The notes beneath the pieces were generated by a model. The model saw only the letters and a list, made by a program, of their open reading frames with translations, made no database searches and had not been told where the DNA came from. A stretch of DNA of 64,000 bases from Candidatus Ozemobacteraceae bacterium (GTDB taxonomy: Bacteria > Muiribacteriota > Ozemobacteria > Ozemobacterales > Ozemobacteraceae): the NCBI GenBank assembly GCA_035373905.1, contig DAOSOK010000029.1:1-64000 (forward strand). The letters are read 5' to 3'. This document shows, piece by piece, positions 8,369 to 17,937 of this stretch; positions within the stretch are counted from its first letter, which is position 1; every line of letters begins with the position of its first letter. The position numbers and the translations under genes were made by a program.

Positions 8369-11300
8369 ATGAGAACGGAACCGGACCGCCCCCGCACCCA
8401 CGTCGTCGCGTCCCTCCGCTCGCTGTTTCTGCCGCTGTTCCTGACGTTTCTGCCCGTTTTCCTCCTTTGCAGGGAAGCGGACCTGTGGCAGGCGGAGAAG
8501 CGCAGGGAGGCATCGGAGGCGTGGCACGACGTCGCGCGAAAGACGGCTGCCCGCTGGGAGCGTGCGTCGAAATTCACCTTCTGGGCGGAGACGGCCGCGG
8601 CGCGCTTCCGCAAGCACATCGAGAAGCGTCTCCCGGCATCCGCCGTCATCCCGGCCGACCAGAACCTTCTCGCCGACGCCGCATCGGACGCCATGCGCCG
8701 CGCATTGCCGCGCGGCCTGCCCGAACCGTCGACCTGGCTGTTCTCGCTTTCCGCCCGGCCGGAAGACCTCCCGAAGCCGTGCATGGGAAGCGGTCTCCAG
8801 AGCCGTCTCAACAGGCTCATCGGCTCTATATTGCATGAGATAGATCGCCGCAACCGTTTCGAACCCGGTCGTCCCCGGCCGCTTGCGTGGAAACAGGCCC
8901 TGGACCGGCTTTTCGGCTTCGGGGTGTCTCCCGAACTGTTCGACGACTCGTCACGCGGCCGGGCGTTTCCGGTCATCTTCCAGAACGGGTATCACATCTG
9001 CGTCTGGGATTTCATCCAGGCCGACGGTCAGGATGTCGCGGCCTTCCTGATGCTTCTTCCCTCAGGCCTGGACGACGCGGACACGGCTCGCCGTCTCTGT
9101 TTTTCCAACTGGCGATTCATCGCCGGGAACAGCCGCCTCGAGCCCGTCTTCATCCCGTTCCCCAGCGAACCCGCCCAGCCCAAACGAATCCGTGTCAGGC
9201 CTGGCTCGCCGCTGTTGCACACGCCGCACATCAGGCGCTTCATCCTCGAAAAAGCTTCAGAAATCCGCCTCGAAGAGCCGAGTAGGCAGGACCACCGCTC
9301 TCCCGAAGACATCGGCGTCTGGTACAAGACCCGGGATATCTACCGGATGAGCGGCGAGATCCGGCTTCCCGACCGGGATATCCGTCAGGCATTTCCGGCG
9401 GGAGACCGTTTCCTCGCCTGCTGGAGCTCGCTCGACGTCCTTTCTGGCGGCCTCGGGCTCCTGCTCGGCCCGGCTCCGGAAGCCGCGCTTCCGTCCCCCC
9501 GCCCGGCCGGATCGCCCGCGATTTTCATCTGGGCGCTTCTGTGGCTTCTCTTCCTTGTCCGGTCAGGCCTTTCCGGCGCCCCTCCGGCATTCGGCATCCG
9601 CTCACAACTGGCATTCTGGTTCCTGTGCCTGGCATCCGTCCCTCTCATCATCGCGCTCAGCGAGACCGGCAAGCTTCTCATCGACCTTCGGAGCAATCTT
9701 CTGCGCGAATACGACCTGGAACTCGGCCAGGCGCTGCAGGAACTCGAAAACGAAGACTCCATCCTGACGCGACGGTTCGCCGACATCTGCAACCGGCAGA
9801 CCGGGAACGCATCCATGACGATCGACCTTCGCGCGCGCCAACTGGCGAGACAGCCCGTCGATGACATTTTGAACCTGCTCTGGAAGGATCTTTCGGGGCT
9901 CGGCATCCCGATCCGCAGCCTGTTCCTCTTCGGGCACGGCCAGTTCGAATGGAGCAGAAACGACACCGCCATTTCCCCCGAACTCGGGGTTTCCCTGGTC
10001 AACTTCATCAAGCCCATCTCATACCGCCTTCTGAAGACCCTCTCGCCCGATCTCGAAGCCAGGGTTCCCGCCGCAAGATCCACCGGGACTTCCACCAGGC
10101 TCGACAGGCTCGTCACCGCCGACGTTCATCAGCTGATGCAGAAAAACCGGCAGATTGCGGAAACGATGGCTAACAACAAGAGAATGCTCAAATTCCATCA
10201 ATTCCTGAAAATAGACGGCGACACCTGGTTTCTGCTCGTTCTGATCTGGGAGCAATGTGATGCCTATATCCGCCACATCCGCACCCGCATTTCCGCCATC
10301 TCAGCAAAATACGGGGTCGATCTCGAAATCACCCGGCACACCACCTTCGGGTATCATCCCGTCGTCCGCTCCGGCAAGCCGCTTCGGGCGCGAGAAGCCG
10401 GCACGCGTTCGACCAGCCGGGACCGCATCATGTCGGTCCGGAGCACCCGGCTTCCCGGCTTCGTCCTTGCGGCATCCAGGCCTCTCGCGCCCCTACGGCA
10501 GCGGCTTTTCGAAGAAACGAGCTGGGTCATCGCGGGAATTTTCGGAAACCTTCTGTTGATCATTCTCTCGGGAGGCCTCCTCGCCGCGTGGCTGACGACG
10601 CCGCTCAGGAAAATGGCGACAGCCCTCAGGGAAGTCGCAGCCGGGTGCCTCGACAGGAAGCTCAACCTTGCCCGCGCGGACGAACTCGGCCAGGCAGGCG
10701 ATACGCTCGATGCGATGACCGAGTGGCTGCGCGAGCGACGGGCCATGAGCATGTTCGTCGCCCCGCAGGTCATGGAAGCCGTTGCCGACGGTGCGGCCTC
10801 CGCTCACACGCCCCGGCGGAGAACGATCGTCGCGCTGACCTCCGACATCCGGAATTTCACCACGATTTCCGAAACCCGCCCGCCGGACGAAGTGTTTTCC
10901 GCCCTGAACCGGCATTTCCGGGTCATGACTCCCGCGATCAAGAAACAGGGCGGAGTCATCGACCGCTTCATCGGCGACGCGATCCAGGCCGTGTTCTATG
11001 ATGATCCCACCTCGGACGCTCCGCCGGCCGCCCAGCGAGCGCTGTCAGCCGCCCATGCCATGATGTTCGGGCACCGGGCGCTCCAGCATGAGCGCGCCGC
11101 AGCCGGTCTCTTCACCTATGAGATCGGCATCGGGCTGGCATCGGGAGAAGCCGTCTGCGGCGTTCTCGGGGCCGAAGGCGTTCGTCTCGACTACTCCGTG
11201 ATCGGCGAGGCGGTCACGTCGGCGGGAACTCTCGAAGCAGCCTCCAAGGCCGGCCGGGCAACGCGGATCATCTGCGACTCGGCCACGGCGGCCGCCGCCG

Positions 11301-14300
11301 GTGTTTCCGGGATCGTCATTCCGGTATCCGGGCATCCGGAGGCCTTCGAGGTGGCGGACGGATTTTCGCCCGGTGTGATCACGAACGACCGTACCGACCG
11401 CGAGTCCACCGTTTCCGCGCATTCCATCGGCATCCCGCAACCGTCACCTGGCGGAGATGCCGGCTCGCCACACCCTCGGGCGAAAGGCGCGAGCTTGTAT
11501 TTATATGCTGTTCTATTTTTACTCGTTTCCTTTCTTCTCTACTCTTCTTCCAGGTCCCTGACGTCCTCGTTCCGCGAACGTTCGGCCGCTCTCGAGCGGG
11601 CGGCCCTCCAGCACGACCTGCGGCTCGCCGCATCGACCAACATTCCGGCCCTTCACATCGCCAACCACCTCAGGATGATGCTTCTCGAAGACGATCGAAG
11701 GGGAAGAGGACAGACCGCCGGCTCTGGGGCCATCGTTTCCCGCTTCCAGGCGCAGATTCAGAAGGCAAAACACATCTACCCTGCCCTTTCCTGGTGCCTT
11801 CTCAGGCATTTTCCCGAACGGGATCCCGACTGGAATTCCATCTCACTCTCCAGTACGGAGGTCGTGGAGACGGGCGGCACGACATTCCTCGGAAAGGCAT
11901 CGGAATCGGCAGCTCTGTTTTCGATGCTCAAAGTCCTGCTGACAAACGGAAGAACGGCACAAGCAGCATCGCCCGTCGTCCAGAGTCTCACCCGGACGTG
12001 CTTCCCCGCGATCCAGGATCAAGGATATGCACTCGCGTTCGAGTCATACGGGCATTTCAACGAATGCAACCTCTTCGGAATCCAGGGGTTCCTGATGTGG
12101 CTTCCGCTCGTATCTCCCGGATGGTGGGAACAGTATCCGAACCTCGTCGAATCAACCCCGTCCGGACAACCCCCAGCCGAGGTGTGGTGGAAGGGGATGC
12201 AGGGGGCAGTTCTGTTGTTTCTGCCAACCGCGTCGCTCGACGAAACGTCGGGTCTGCTCGCACTGACGAACACGATGCTCGAACGGGGAACACGACTGAT
12301 ATTCCTTCCACGCGAGGGTTCCCTCGCAGGAGCGATCGGGAGCGCGACCTTCGACATTCCCTTTTCCGGAGCACATGCCGTCATCGATCGCAAACAGACC
12401 GATATGGAACGTTTCCCCGAAATGATCGGCGCTCGCCCGATTTCGCCCCCGCCCTTCTGGATGACGCTTTTGGAAACGCTTCTGAAGGGCCTTTCGGGCT
12501 TCATGACGCTGTGCGCCCTATGCCTGTGCCTGGTCGATCCGTCACCCCGTATCGGGGCATATCTTCCGAGAAAGATGGTTCCGCTTCTCGCAGGCGCGTT
12601 CGTCCTGACCCTGGCGCCCTCCCTGCTATCCGCCTGGATGGCCGGTGAACGCCGGACGATCGAGTGGAAGGCGCGCCTGTTCGACGAAGTCTCCGAGAAC
12701 CTTGCAAGCGTTCTGACGAGCCTCGACGAGGGGGCCGCTTGGTATATCTGTCAGAATATGTCAGTCTTTCGCCGTCTCTCGACGAGTATTTCCCTCCGGG
12801 AGCGTCTGAACAAGGCTGGAACGGCGAAGGATACGCCGGAGCAGGAGAAAGCCATCTGCGAACTCCTGGACGAATTCTTCCGTCTGTCCCTCCGGTCCGG
12901 CTTTGCCGCTGGCGTCATGCAGTTCCTTGGCCCGAAGGGCATCAGCGTCGTCAATGCGGGAAAAACCTCGTCGATTGATTCGACCGTCATACGCGATATT
13001 TACGGCAACATCCATTCGCAGGTCATGCGGAAGATTTCGCCTCGATATTACCCGACGGACGACTCCACCGACGAAAACAAGCGGATGCTGGAGGATCTGA
13101 AGGGCGAGGAAGTGAAATATGTTCTGCTCTCCCTGCTTTCCGCTTTCGACATTGCCGGGATGATGTCCGCACCGATCCAGTATCAGCTCATCACCTGGGG
13201 CCTGAACATGCACGAGTCGTTCCGTATCCATCTGCCCGACGATCAGGGACGGCCGCAGTATGCCCTGCAGGTCCACCTCGCGGACGACATGCTCCTGCAT
13301 CAGCAGCTTCGAAACTGGATTGAACTGCAGCATCGCCCAGGCGCGACGCTCATATCGCTGGCCCGCGACAATCCGCGCATCACCATGCCCTTCTCGACCC
13401 TCACCGCCCGCCAATCCTTCGAGGGCAACAGGCTCACGGCGGACGTCAACTCATATCCCTCCCACCCCAGGGAAGCCACCGCGGACCTTCTCGCGGCCGC
13501 TTCGCCCATGACCGTGCACACCTTCATCGGCCGCGACGGCTCGACCGAGCTCCTCCTGTCACGCCTTGGAACCAGGCAGCGGGAATACGTTCTGAAAGCA
13601 CGGACCCCCTACGCTCCTCTGGTCGGAAGGATCGACCGCGACTCGGCGACACGGCGCGGTTTTCTGGTTCTCGTATCATTTCTTATGATATATATGGCGT
13701 TCCGCACAGCCTCACGGTTTCTGAACCCCGTCCAGGCCCTCGGCCGCGCAGCCGAAGGGATCATGAATGAGCGGTTCGACACGCGCCTTCCCGCCGATCG
13801 GACCGACGAGTTCGGCGAACTCGCACTCGCCTTCAATACGATGGCCGCCGGTGTCGAGGAGGGACGGCGCCTCCGTTCCTTCGTTTCGGATTCGGTCCGC
13901 TCCGCGGCGAGCGACGAGTCCAGGGGCAGAGCGGCGATGGCAGGTGAAAACCGATCCGCCGCGATTCTCTTCGCCGCCCCGGCCGGATTCGCGGCGTTTT
14001 CGCGCGCCCACCCGCCCGAAGCGCTTGTCATCAGGCTGAACCGGTATCTCGCGCTGATGGCCGGGGCGATCCGCAGGAACGGCGGCGAGATCGACAAGTT
14101 CATCGGGGAAAAGATCCTGGCCGTCTTCGATGCGGAGAGGCACGGCGGCATCGACGAAGCGACGCGCGCCGCCGCGCGGACGGTGACCGCCATGCGGCAG
14201 GCCATGCATGACCTCGAGCGTGAGTTTCCTCTTTCCCTCGGCGTCGGCATCGCGTCTGGCCCGGTCCTGGCCGGCATCATGGGGACGGCCGAAGTGCGGC

Positions 14301-14491
14301 TCGAATACACCGTCATCGGCGACACGGTGAACACGGCCGCCCGCCTGTGCGATCTCGCCTCGAAGGGGGGCGGCGGCACCGTCATCGACGGCACCGCGGC
14401 GGCGGCCATGCGCGACTCCGAGATGACGGCCGTCGGCGAAATTCTCGTCAAGGGCAAAGCCCGCCGCGTCTCGGCCTTCCGGCTCGTCTAG
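8369..14491 (+). CDS. Tandem transmembrane class III cyclase with complementary half-sites
   Basis: This 2040-residue protein has two homologous halves, each with a membrane helix, an extracytoplasmic region, two helices, a second extracytoplasmic region, a helix, HAMP and a class III cyclase domain. Helices lie near residues 17, 381, 412 and 719, then 1041, 1377, 1402 and 1763. Cyclase 1 has both metal Asp residues (Asp826 in TSDIRNF, Asp870 in FIGDA) but Thr950 and Thr954 replace the transition-state Asn and Arg. Cyclase 2 lacks the metal residues (Ala1870, Glu1914) but keeps Lys1910, Thr1981, Asn1988 and Arg1992. Together they rebuild one active site, as C1 and C2 do in animal adenylyl cyclases. 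The Lys/Thr pair predicts cAMP production. I chose ATG 8369; an upstream ATG at 8261 adds only non-membrane sequence. Confidence 0.9.
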   Translation: MRTEPDRPRTHVVASLRSLFLPLFLTFLPVFLLCREADLWQAEKRREASEAWHDVARKTAARWERASKFTFWAETAAARFRKHIEKRLPASAVIPADQNLLADAASDAMRRALPRGLPEPSTWLFSLSARPEDLPKPCMGSGLQSRLNRLIGSILHEIDRRNRFEPGRPRPLAWKQALDRLFGFGVSPELFDDSSRGRAFPVIFQNGYHICVWDFIQADGQDVAAFLMLLPSGLDDADTARRLCFSNWRFIAGNSRLEPVFIPFPSEPAQPKRIRVRPGSPLLHTPHIRRFILEKASEIRLEEPSRQDHRSPEDIGVWYKTRDIYRMSGEIRLPDRDIRQAFPAGDRFLACWSSLDVLSGGLGLLLGPAPEAALPSPRPAGSPAIFIWALLWLLFLVRSGLSGAPPAFGIRSQLAFWFLCLASVPLIIALSETGKLLIDLRSNLLREYDLELGQALQELENEDSILTRRFADICNRQTGNASMTIDLRARQLARQPVDDILNLLWKDLSGLGIPIRSLFLFGHGQFEWSRNDTAISPELGVSLVNFIKPISYRLLKTLSPDLEARVPAARSTGTSTRLDRLVTADVHQLMQKNRQIAETMANNKRMLKFHQFLKIDGDTWFLLVLIWEQCDAYIRHIRTRISAISAKYGVDLEITRHTTFGYHPVVRSGKPLRAREAGTRSTSRDRIMSVRSTRLPGFVLAASRPLAPLRQRLFEETSWVIAGIFGNLLLIILSGGLLAAWLTTPLRKMATALREVAAGCLDRKLNLARADELGQAGDTLDAMTEWLRERRAMSMFVAPQVMEAVADGAASAHTPRRRTIVALTSDIRNFTTISETRPPDEVFSALNRHFRVMTPAIKKQGGVIDRFIGDAIQAVFYDDPTSDAPPAAQRALSAAHAMMFGHRALQHERAAAGLFTYEIGIGLASGEAVCGVLGAEGVRLDYSVIGEAVTSAGTLEAASKAGRATRIICDSATAAAAGVSGIVIPVSGHPEAFEVADGFSPGVITNDRTDRESTVSAHSIGIPQPSPGGDAGSPHPRAKGASLYLYAVLFLLVSFLLYSSSRSLTSSFRERSAALERAALQHDLRLAASTNIPALHIANHLRMMLLEDDRRGRGQTAGSGAIVSRFQAQIQKAKHIYPALSWCLLRHFPERDPDWNSISLSSTEVVETGGTTFLGKASESAALFSMLKVLLTNGRTAQAASPVVQSLTRTCFPAIQDQGYALAFESYGHFNECNLFGIQGFLMWLPLVSPGWWEQYPNLVESTPSGQPPAEVWWKGMQGAVLLFLPTASLDETSGLLALTNTMLERGTRLIFLPREGSLAGAIGSATFDIPFSGAHAVIDRKQTDMERFPEMIGARPISPPPFWMTLLETLLKGLSGFMTLCALCLCLVDPSPRIGAYLPRKMVPLLAGAFVLTLAPSLLSAWMAGERRTIEWKARLFDEVSENLASVLTSLDEGAAWYICQNMSVFRRLSTSISLRERLNKAGTAKDTPEQEKAICELLDEFFRLSLRSGFAAGVMQFLGPKGISVVNAGKTSSIDSTVIRDIYGNIHSQVMRKISPRYYPTDDSTDENKRMLEDLKGEEVKYVLLSLLSAFDIAGMMSAPIQYQLITWGLNMHESFRIHLPDDQGRPQYALQVHLADDMLLHQQLRNWIELQHRPGATLISLARDNPRITMPFSTLTARQSFEGNRLTADVNSYPSHPREATADLLAAASPMTVHTFIGRDGSTELLLSRLGTRQREYVLKARTPYAPLVGRIDRDSATRRGFLVLVSFLMIYMAFRTASRFLNPVQALGRAAEGIMNERFDTRLPADRTDEFGELALAFNTMAAGVEEGRRLRSFVSDSVRSAASDESRGRAAMAGENRSAAILFAAPAGFAAFSRAHPPEALVIRLNRYLALMAGAIRRNGGEIDKFIGEKILAVFDAERHGGIDEATRAAARTVTAMRQAMHDLEREFPLSLGVGIASGPVLAGIMGTAEVRLEYTVIGDTVNTAARLCDLASKGGGGTVIDGTAAAAMRDSEMTAVGEILVKGKARRVSAFRLV

Positions 14492-14511
14492 CCGGACCTT
14501 CAGAATCTCCC

Positions 14512-14600
14512 CGTGCGCCCTGAGCCGATCGAAGGGCGAGAGCCGCTCATGCTTCGACGGGCTCAGCACGAACGGGAAGGCTGCAGTCTTTTCATGAAGA
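14512..14600 (-). repeat. Palindromic intergenic repeat, inverted copy
   Basis: GCCCTGAGCCGATCGAAGGGCGAG is followed by TGCTTCGACGGGCTCAGCACGAACGGG, the element read in reverse relative to the copies at 2505 and 19778. It directly follows the cyclase stop, where its hairpins could act as a transcript end. The flank TGCAGTCTTTTCATGAAGA resembles the reverse of other copies' left end. Confidence 0.6.
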
Positions 14601-14606
14601 ATCCGA

Positions 14607-14639
14607 TTGCGCGAAACGCCTCCTGCCGGATTATATAAT
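14607..14639 (+). promoter_or_regulatory. Possible promoter for the fdrA operon
   Basis: TTGCGC (14607) and an AT-rich TATATAATTT block (14632-14641) lie upstream of fdrA. The best TATAAT gives a long 21-base spacer and TATATA gives 19, so this is a weak sigma-70-type match. Confidence 0.3.
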
Positions 14640-14782
14640 TTTCGATATTTATTTCCTTTTCGTTTCCGGATGATGACAACGGTATGTGAAAGGGGTATCA
14701 TGCCGGTGTCCGGCGCCCCGGCCCGCGGGTTTTGCGCAGGCTCTGAGCCCCGGCAAGAGACGATATGTTCAAGGAGCATGGA

Positions 14783-16315
14783 ATGACGATCCGTCACGTG
14801 ATCCGGAAGGAAACCTATTTCGACTCGGTCACGCTCATGCAGATCACCAACGAGGTGAAGAAACTGCAGGGCGTCGAGAACGCCGTCGTCGGCATGGGCA
14901 CCGACTTCAACATCGACAGCCTGAAACGGCTCGGCCTGTATTCGGACGCGTTCGCCGGCATCACCCCCGCCGACCTTCTGCTGTGCGTCCAGGCAGGGGA
15001 TGACGCGGCCGCCGACGCGGCGCTCGCTGCCGCAGAGAAACTGCTCACCACGCGCAAGAAGGCATCCGGCGCAGGAACGGCTTTCGTGCCGCCGACGCAG
15101 GAGGCCGCCGCAAAGCAGCTTCCCGATGCGAACGTGGTGGTGATTTCGGTCCCGGGCGCGTGGGCGGCACGCGAGGCGGAGATCGCCCTCCGCGCCGGTC
15201 GGCACGTGATGCTGTTTTCCGACAACGTGACGGTCGAGGAGGAGCTGAAGCTCAAGACGCTCGGCGTCGAGAAAAACCTTCTCGTCATGGGTCCCGACTG
15301 CGGAACGGCCCTGATCAACGGCGTGCCTCTCGCGTTCGCGAACGCCGTCCGCAGGGGCGACATCGGCATCGTCGCCGCCTCCGGCACCGGCCTGCAGGAA
15401 GTGACCAGCCTTATTCATACGATGGGCTATGGAATCACCCAGGCGATCGGCGTCGGCGGCCGCGACCTCTCCGAGAAGATCGGCGGGAAGATGACCCTGA
15501 TGGCGGCGCACGCGCTCGGCGAAGACCCCGCGACGAAGGTCATCGTGCTGATCTCGAAGCCCCCGGCGCCGTCGGTTCTCGGGCCGCTGTACGCCGAGCT
15601 GAAAAAGATCCGCAAGCCGATCGTGGTGTATTTCATCGGTGCCGACCCCGAAGCCATCAGAAAAGAAGGCTTCACTCCCGCCCACAACCTGCAGGAAGCG
15701 GCGCAGAAGGCCTGCGAGCTTTCCGGCGGCAAAGCGGTCGCCGTTCCCATGACCGATGCCGATGCGGCCGCGAAGGCGGACGGCCTCCGGCTTCCCGGGA
15801 AATACCTGCGCGGCCTCTACAGCGGCGGCACGCTGTGCGACGAAGCCCAGCGCCTGCTCCACCCCGTTCTCGCCGACCTGTATTCGAACACCCCCGTCAA
15901 GGGGTGCCAGATGCTGCACAGCGTCCATAAGAGCGAGAAGCACACGATCGTCGACCTCGGCGACGACGAGTTCACGCGCGGCCGCGCCCACCCCATGATC
16001 GACCCCACGCTGCGCCAGGAGCGGATCGTCATCGAGACCGCCGACCCCGACGTTGGCCTGATCGCGTTCGACGTCGTTCTCGGCTACGGCGCCCACATGG
16101 ACATGGCCGGTGAGATGGTCGCCGCCATCGAGAAGGCCCGCAAGGCCTCGGGCCGGAAGCCGGTCTTCGCGGCCTGCATCTGCGGCACCGCGGACGACCC
16201 CCAGAACATGCAGAAACAGAAGCGCACGCTGGAAGACGCGGGCGTGCAGGTGTTTCCGTCGAACGTCGCGCTGATTGCGTTCGTGAAGCGGGCGATGGCG
16301 GGGAAAGGAGTCTGA
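14783..16315 (+). CDS. fdrA: FdrA/AllF family acyl-CoA-synthetase-like protein
   Basis: This 510-residue cytoplasmic protein of the FdrA family is built like the succinyl-CoA synthetase alpha subunit. The start YFDSVTLMQITNEVKK and MGTDFN are typical. The CoA-ligase core includes MGPDCGTALINGVPL, AASGTGLQEVTSL and GVGGRDLSEKIGG. Start ATG 14783 has AAGGAG six bases upstream; the ATG at 14765 lacks this. In E. coli FdrA (AllF) works with a DUF1116 and a DUF2877 protein in oxamate carbamoyltransferase, splitting oxalurate to oxamate and carbamoyl phosphate. The DUF1116 partner follows in this operon. No carbamate kinase gene is visible. Confidence 0.85.
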   Translation: MTIRHVIRKETYFDSVTLMQITNEVKKLQGVENAVVGMGTDFNIDSLKRLGLYSDAFAGITPADLLLCVQAGDDAAADAALAAAEKLLTTRKKASGAGTAFVPPTQEAAAKQLPDANVVVISVPGAWAAREAEIALRAGRHVMLFSDNVTVEEELKLKTLGVEKNLLVMGPDCGTALINGVPLAFANAVRRGDIGIVAASGTGLQEVTSLIHTMGYGITQAIGVGGRDLSEKIGGKMTLMAAHALGEDPATKVIVLISKPPAPSVLGPLYAELKKIRKPIVVYFIGADPEAIRKEGFTPAHNLQEAAQKACELSGGKAVAVPMTDADAAAKADGLRLPGKYLRGLYSGGTLCDEAQRLLHPVLADLYSNTPVKGCQMLHSVHKSEKHTIVDLGDDEFTRGRAHPMIDPTLRQERIVIETADPDVGLIAFDVVLGYGAHMDMAGEMVAAIEKARKASGRKPVFAACICGTADDPQNMQKQKRTLEDAGVQVFPSNVALIAFVKRAMAGKGV

Positions 16316-16320
16316 GAGCG

Positions 16321-16527
16321 ATGTCGAGCCTGAAAACGCTGTTCAACGAGGATGTGAAAGTGTTCAACGTCGGCATCCCCAGCTTCGCCGACGATTTGAA
16401 GCGCCAGGGCGTGCCGGTCGTGCACGTCGAGTGGCGCCCGCCGGCCGGCGGCAATAAACGGGTGATCGAACTGCTCGACCGCATCAAGGCGTGGCAGGCC
16501 GAGTATCAGACCCAGGCGAAGTCCTGA
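16321..16527 (+). CDS. Small conserved protein between fdrA and DUF1116 genes
   Basis: This 68-residue soluble protein has a conserved-looking core (VFNVGIPSFADDLKRQGVPV, then WRPPAGGNKRVIELLDRI). I recall short proteins with this N-terminal phrase preceding DUF1116 genes in anaerobes, sometimes annotated as an FdrA domain. Its start codon lies five bases after the fdrA stop, with AAAGGAG overlapping that stop, and the DUF1116 gene begins 16 bases later. The tight spacing suggests a fixed subunit of the same complex. Its biochemical role is unknown. Confidence 0.75.
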   Translation: MSSLKTLFNEDVKVFNVGIPSFADDLKRQGVPVVHVEWRPPAGGNKRVIELLDRIKAWQAEYQTQAKS

Positions 16528-16543
16528 CGCGAGGAGAACGACG

Positions 16544-17797
16544 ATGGCAACGAAAATCAACGTGCAGGCAGCCAACAAGGAAGCCATTTCCCGTATTCAG
16601 ACCGCCGTGCCGGTGCTCAAAGGTTTGGGTATAGCGAAAGATATTGTTCCCGGCATGAAAAAGAACCTGATCCTGCATGCCGGCCCGCCGATCACATGGG
16701 ACCGCATGTCCGGTCCGATGAAGGGCGCCGTCATGGGCGCGCTGATCTATGAGGGTTTCGCGAAAACCCCGGAAGAAGCCGAGAAGGTCGCCGCGAGCCC
16801 TGAGATCGAGTATGCGCCGTGGCACGAGCATAACGGCGTCGGCCCGATGGCGGGCGTCGCGACGGCAAGCATGCCGGTCTGGATCGTCGAAAACAAGACG
16901 CACGGAAACCGCGCCTACTGCACCCTGAACGAGGGGCTCGGCAAGGTTCTCCGGTACGGCGCCTATTCGGAAGAGGTCATCGCGCGCCTGAACTGGATGC
17001 GCGACGTGCTCGGCCCCGTCCTGCGTGAGACGCTGGAGATCAAGGGCGAGATCAATCTCAAGAGCATGATCGCCCAGGCGCTCCAGATGGGCGACGAGGT
17101 GCATAACCGCAACCGCGCCGGCACCTCGCTGCTGTTCCGCGAACTCGCCCCCGCCCTGCTCGACACGAGCGCTTCCCCATCTGACAAGAAGCGGGTGCTC
17201 GAGTTCATCAACGGAAACGACCACTTTTTCCTGAACCTGAGCATGCCGGCCGCGAAGGCGATCCTCCAGTCTGCGGAATGGATCGACGGCTCGACGATTT
17301 TGACCGTCATGTGCCGCAACGGCACCGACTTCGGCATCCGGGTCGCCGGCCTGAAGGACCGCTGGTTCACCGCCCCGGCCCAGGTGGTCAAGGGACTGCT
17401 GTTCCCTGGCTTTTCGGAGTCGGACTGCAACCCGGATATCGGCGACAGCGCGATCACCGAGACGTGCGGCATCGGCGGCTTCGCGATGGCGGCCGCGCCC
17501 GCGATCGTCAAGTTCGTCGGCGGATCGGCGAGCGATGCGCTGAACTACACCCAGAAGATGTACGAGATCACCGAGGCCGAGTCGACGACGTTCCAGATCC
17601 CGTCGCTCGACTTCCGGGGCTCGCCGACCGGCATCAACCTGCTGAAGGTGTGCGAGACCGGCATCCTGCCCCAGATCAACACCGGCATCGCCCACAAGCA
17701 GCCGGGCATCGGCCAGGTCGGCGCCGGCCTGGTGAACCCGCCCATGAAATGTTTCGAAGACGCCCTCGAAGCGTATGTCGAAACGTATGTTCCCTGA
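16544..17797 (+). CDS. DUF1116 protein, YlbE/AllG-like
   Basis: This 417-residue soluble protein is full length for DUF1116 (E. coli YlbE/AllG is about the same size). Recognisable blocks are GPPITWDRMSGPMKGAVMGA, HNGVGPMAGVATASMPVWIV, the NRNRAGTSLLFRELAPALL region and the C-terminal NTGIAHKQPGIGQVGAG. The family is reported as one of three components of oxamate carbamoyltransferase. An SD-like GAGGAGA precedes ATG 16544. With fdrA and the 68-residue gene it forms one operon; the DUF2877 component is 12 kb away on the other strand. Confidence 0.85.
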   Translation: MATKINVQAANKEAISRIQTAVPVLKGLGIAKDIVPGMKKNLILHAGPPITWDRMSGPMKGAVMGALIYEGFAKTPEEAEKVAASPEIEYAPWHEHNGVGPMAGVATASMPVWIVENKTHGNRAYCTLNEGLGKVLRYGAYSEEVIARLNWMRDVLGPVLRETLEIKGEINLKSMIAQALQMGDEVHNRNRAGTSLLFRELAPALLDTSASPSDKKRVLEFINGNDHFFLNLSMPAAKAILQSAEWIDGSTILTVMCRNGTDFGIRVAGLKDRWFTAPAQVVKGLLFPGFSESDCNPDIGDSAITETCGIGGFAMAAAPAIVKFVGGSASDALNYTQKMYEITEAESTTFQIPSLDFRGSPTGINLLKVCETGILPQINTGIAHKQPGIGQVGAGLVNPPMKCFEDALEAYVETYVP

Positions 17798-17937
17798 GGA
17801 CCACCGCTGAGACGCGGAGAACGCTTCATCACAAAGGCACAAAGATTAGGATAATGGTATGTATAAAATTTTCTTCTTCGTGTCTTTTGCGTTGAAATAG
17901 AATTCGAACTCAAATTCCAAGGAGTGAAGGAAGCAAT
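17798..17937 (+). other. Intergenic segment with cacaaag-type repeat remnant
   Basis: This AT-richer gap contains GACGCGGAGAACGC and CACAAAGGCACAAAG, phrases that recur near 46820 and 51320-51575. It probably holds a remnant of a second dispersed repeat family. The hydrolase SD (AAGGAG) lies at its right end. I see no gene. Confidence 0.4.

Noticed and set aside
13712..16096. A 794-codon minus-strand open frame
   Set aside because: It runs opposite the second cyclase domain and fdrA, both with intact family motifs; its translation is His/Arg-rich and featureless.
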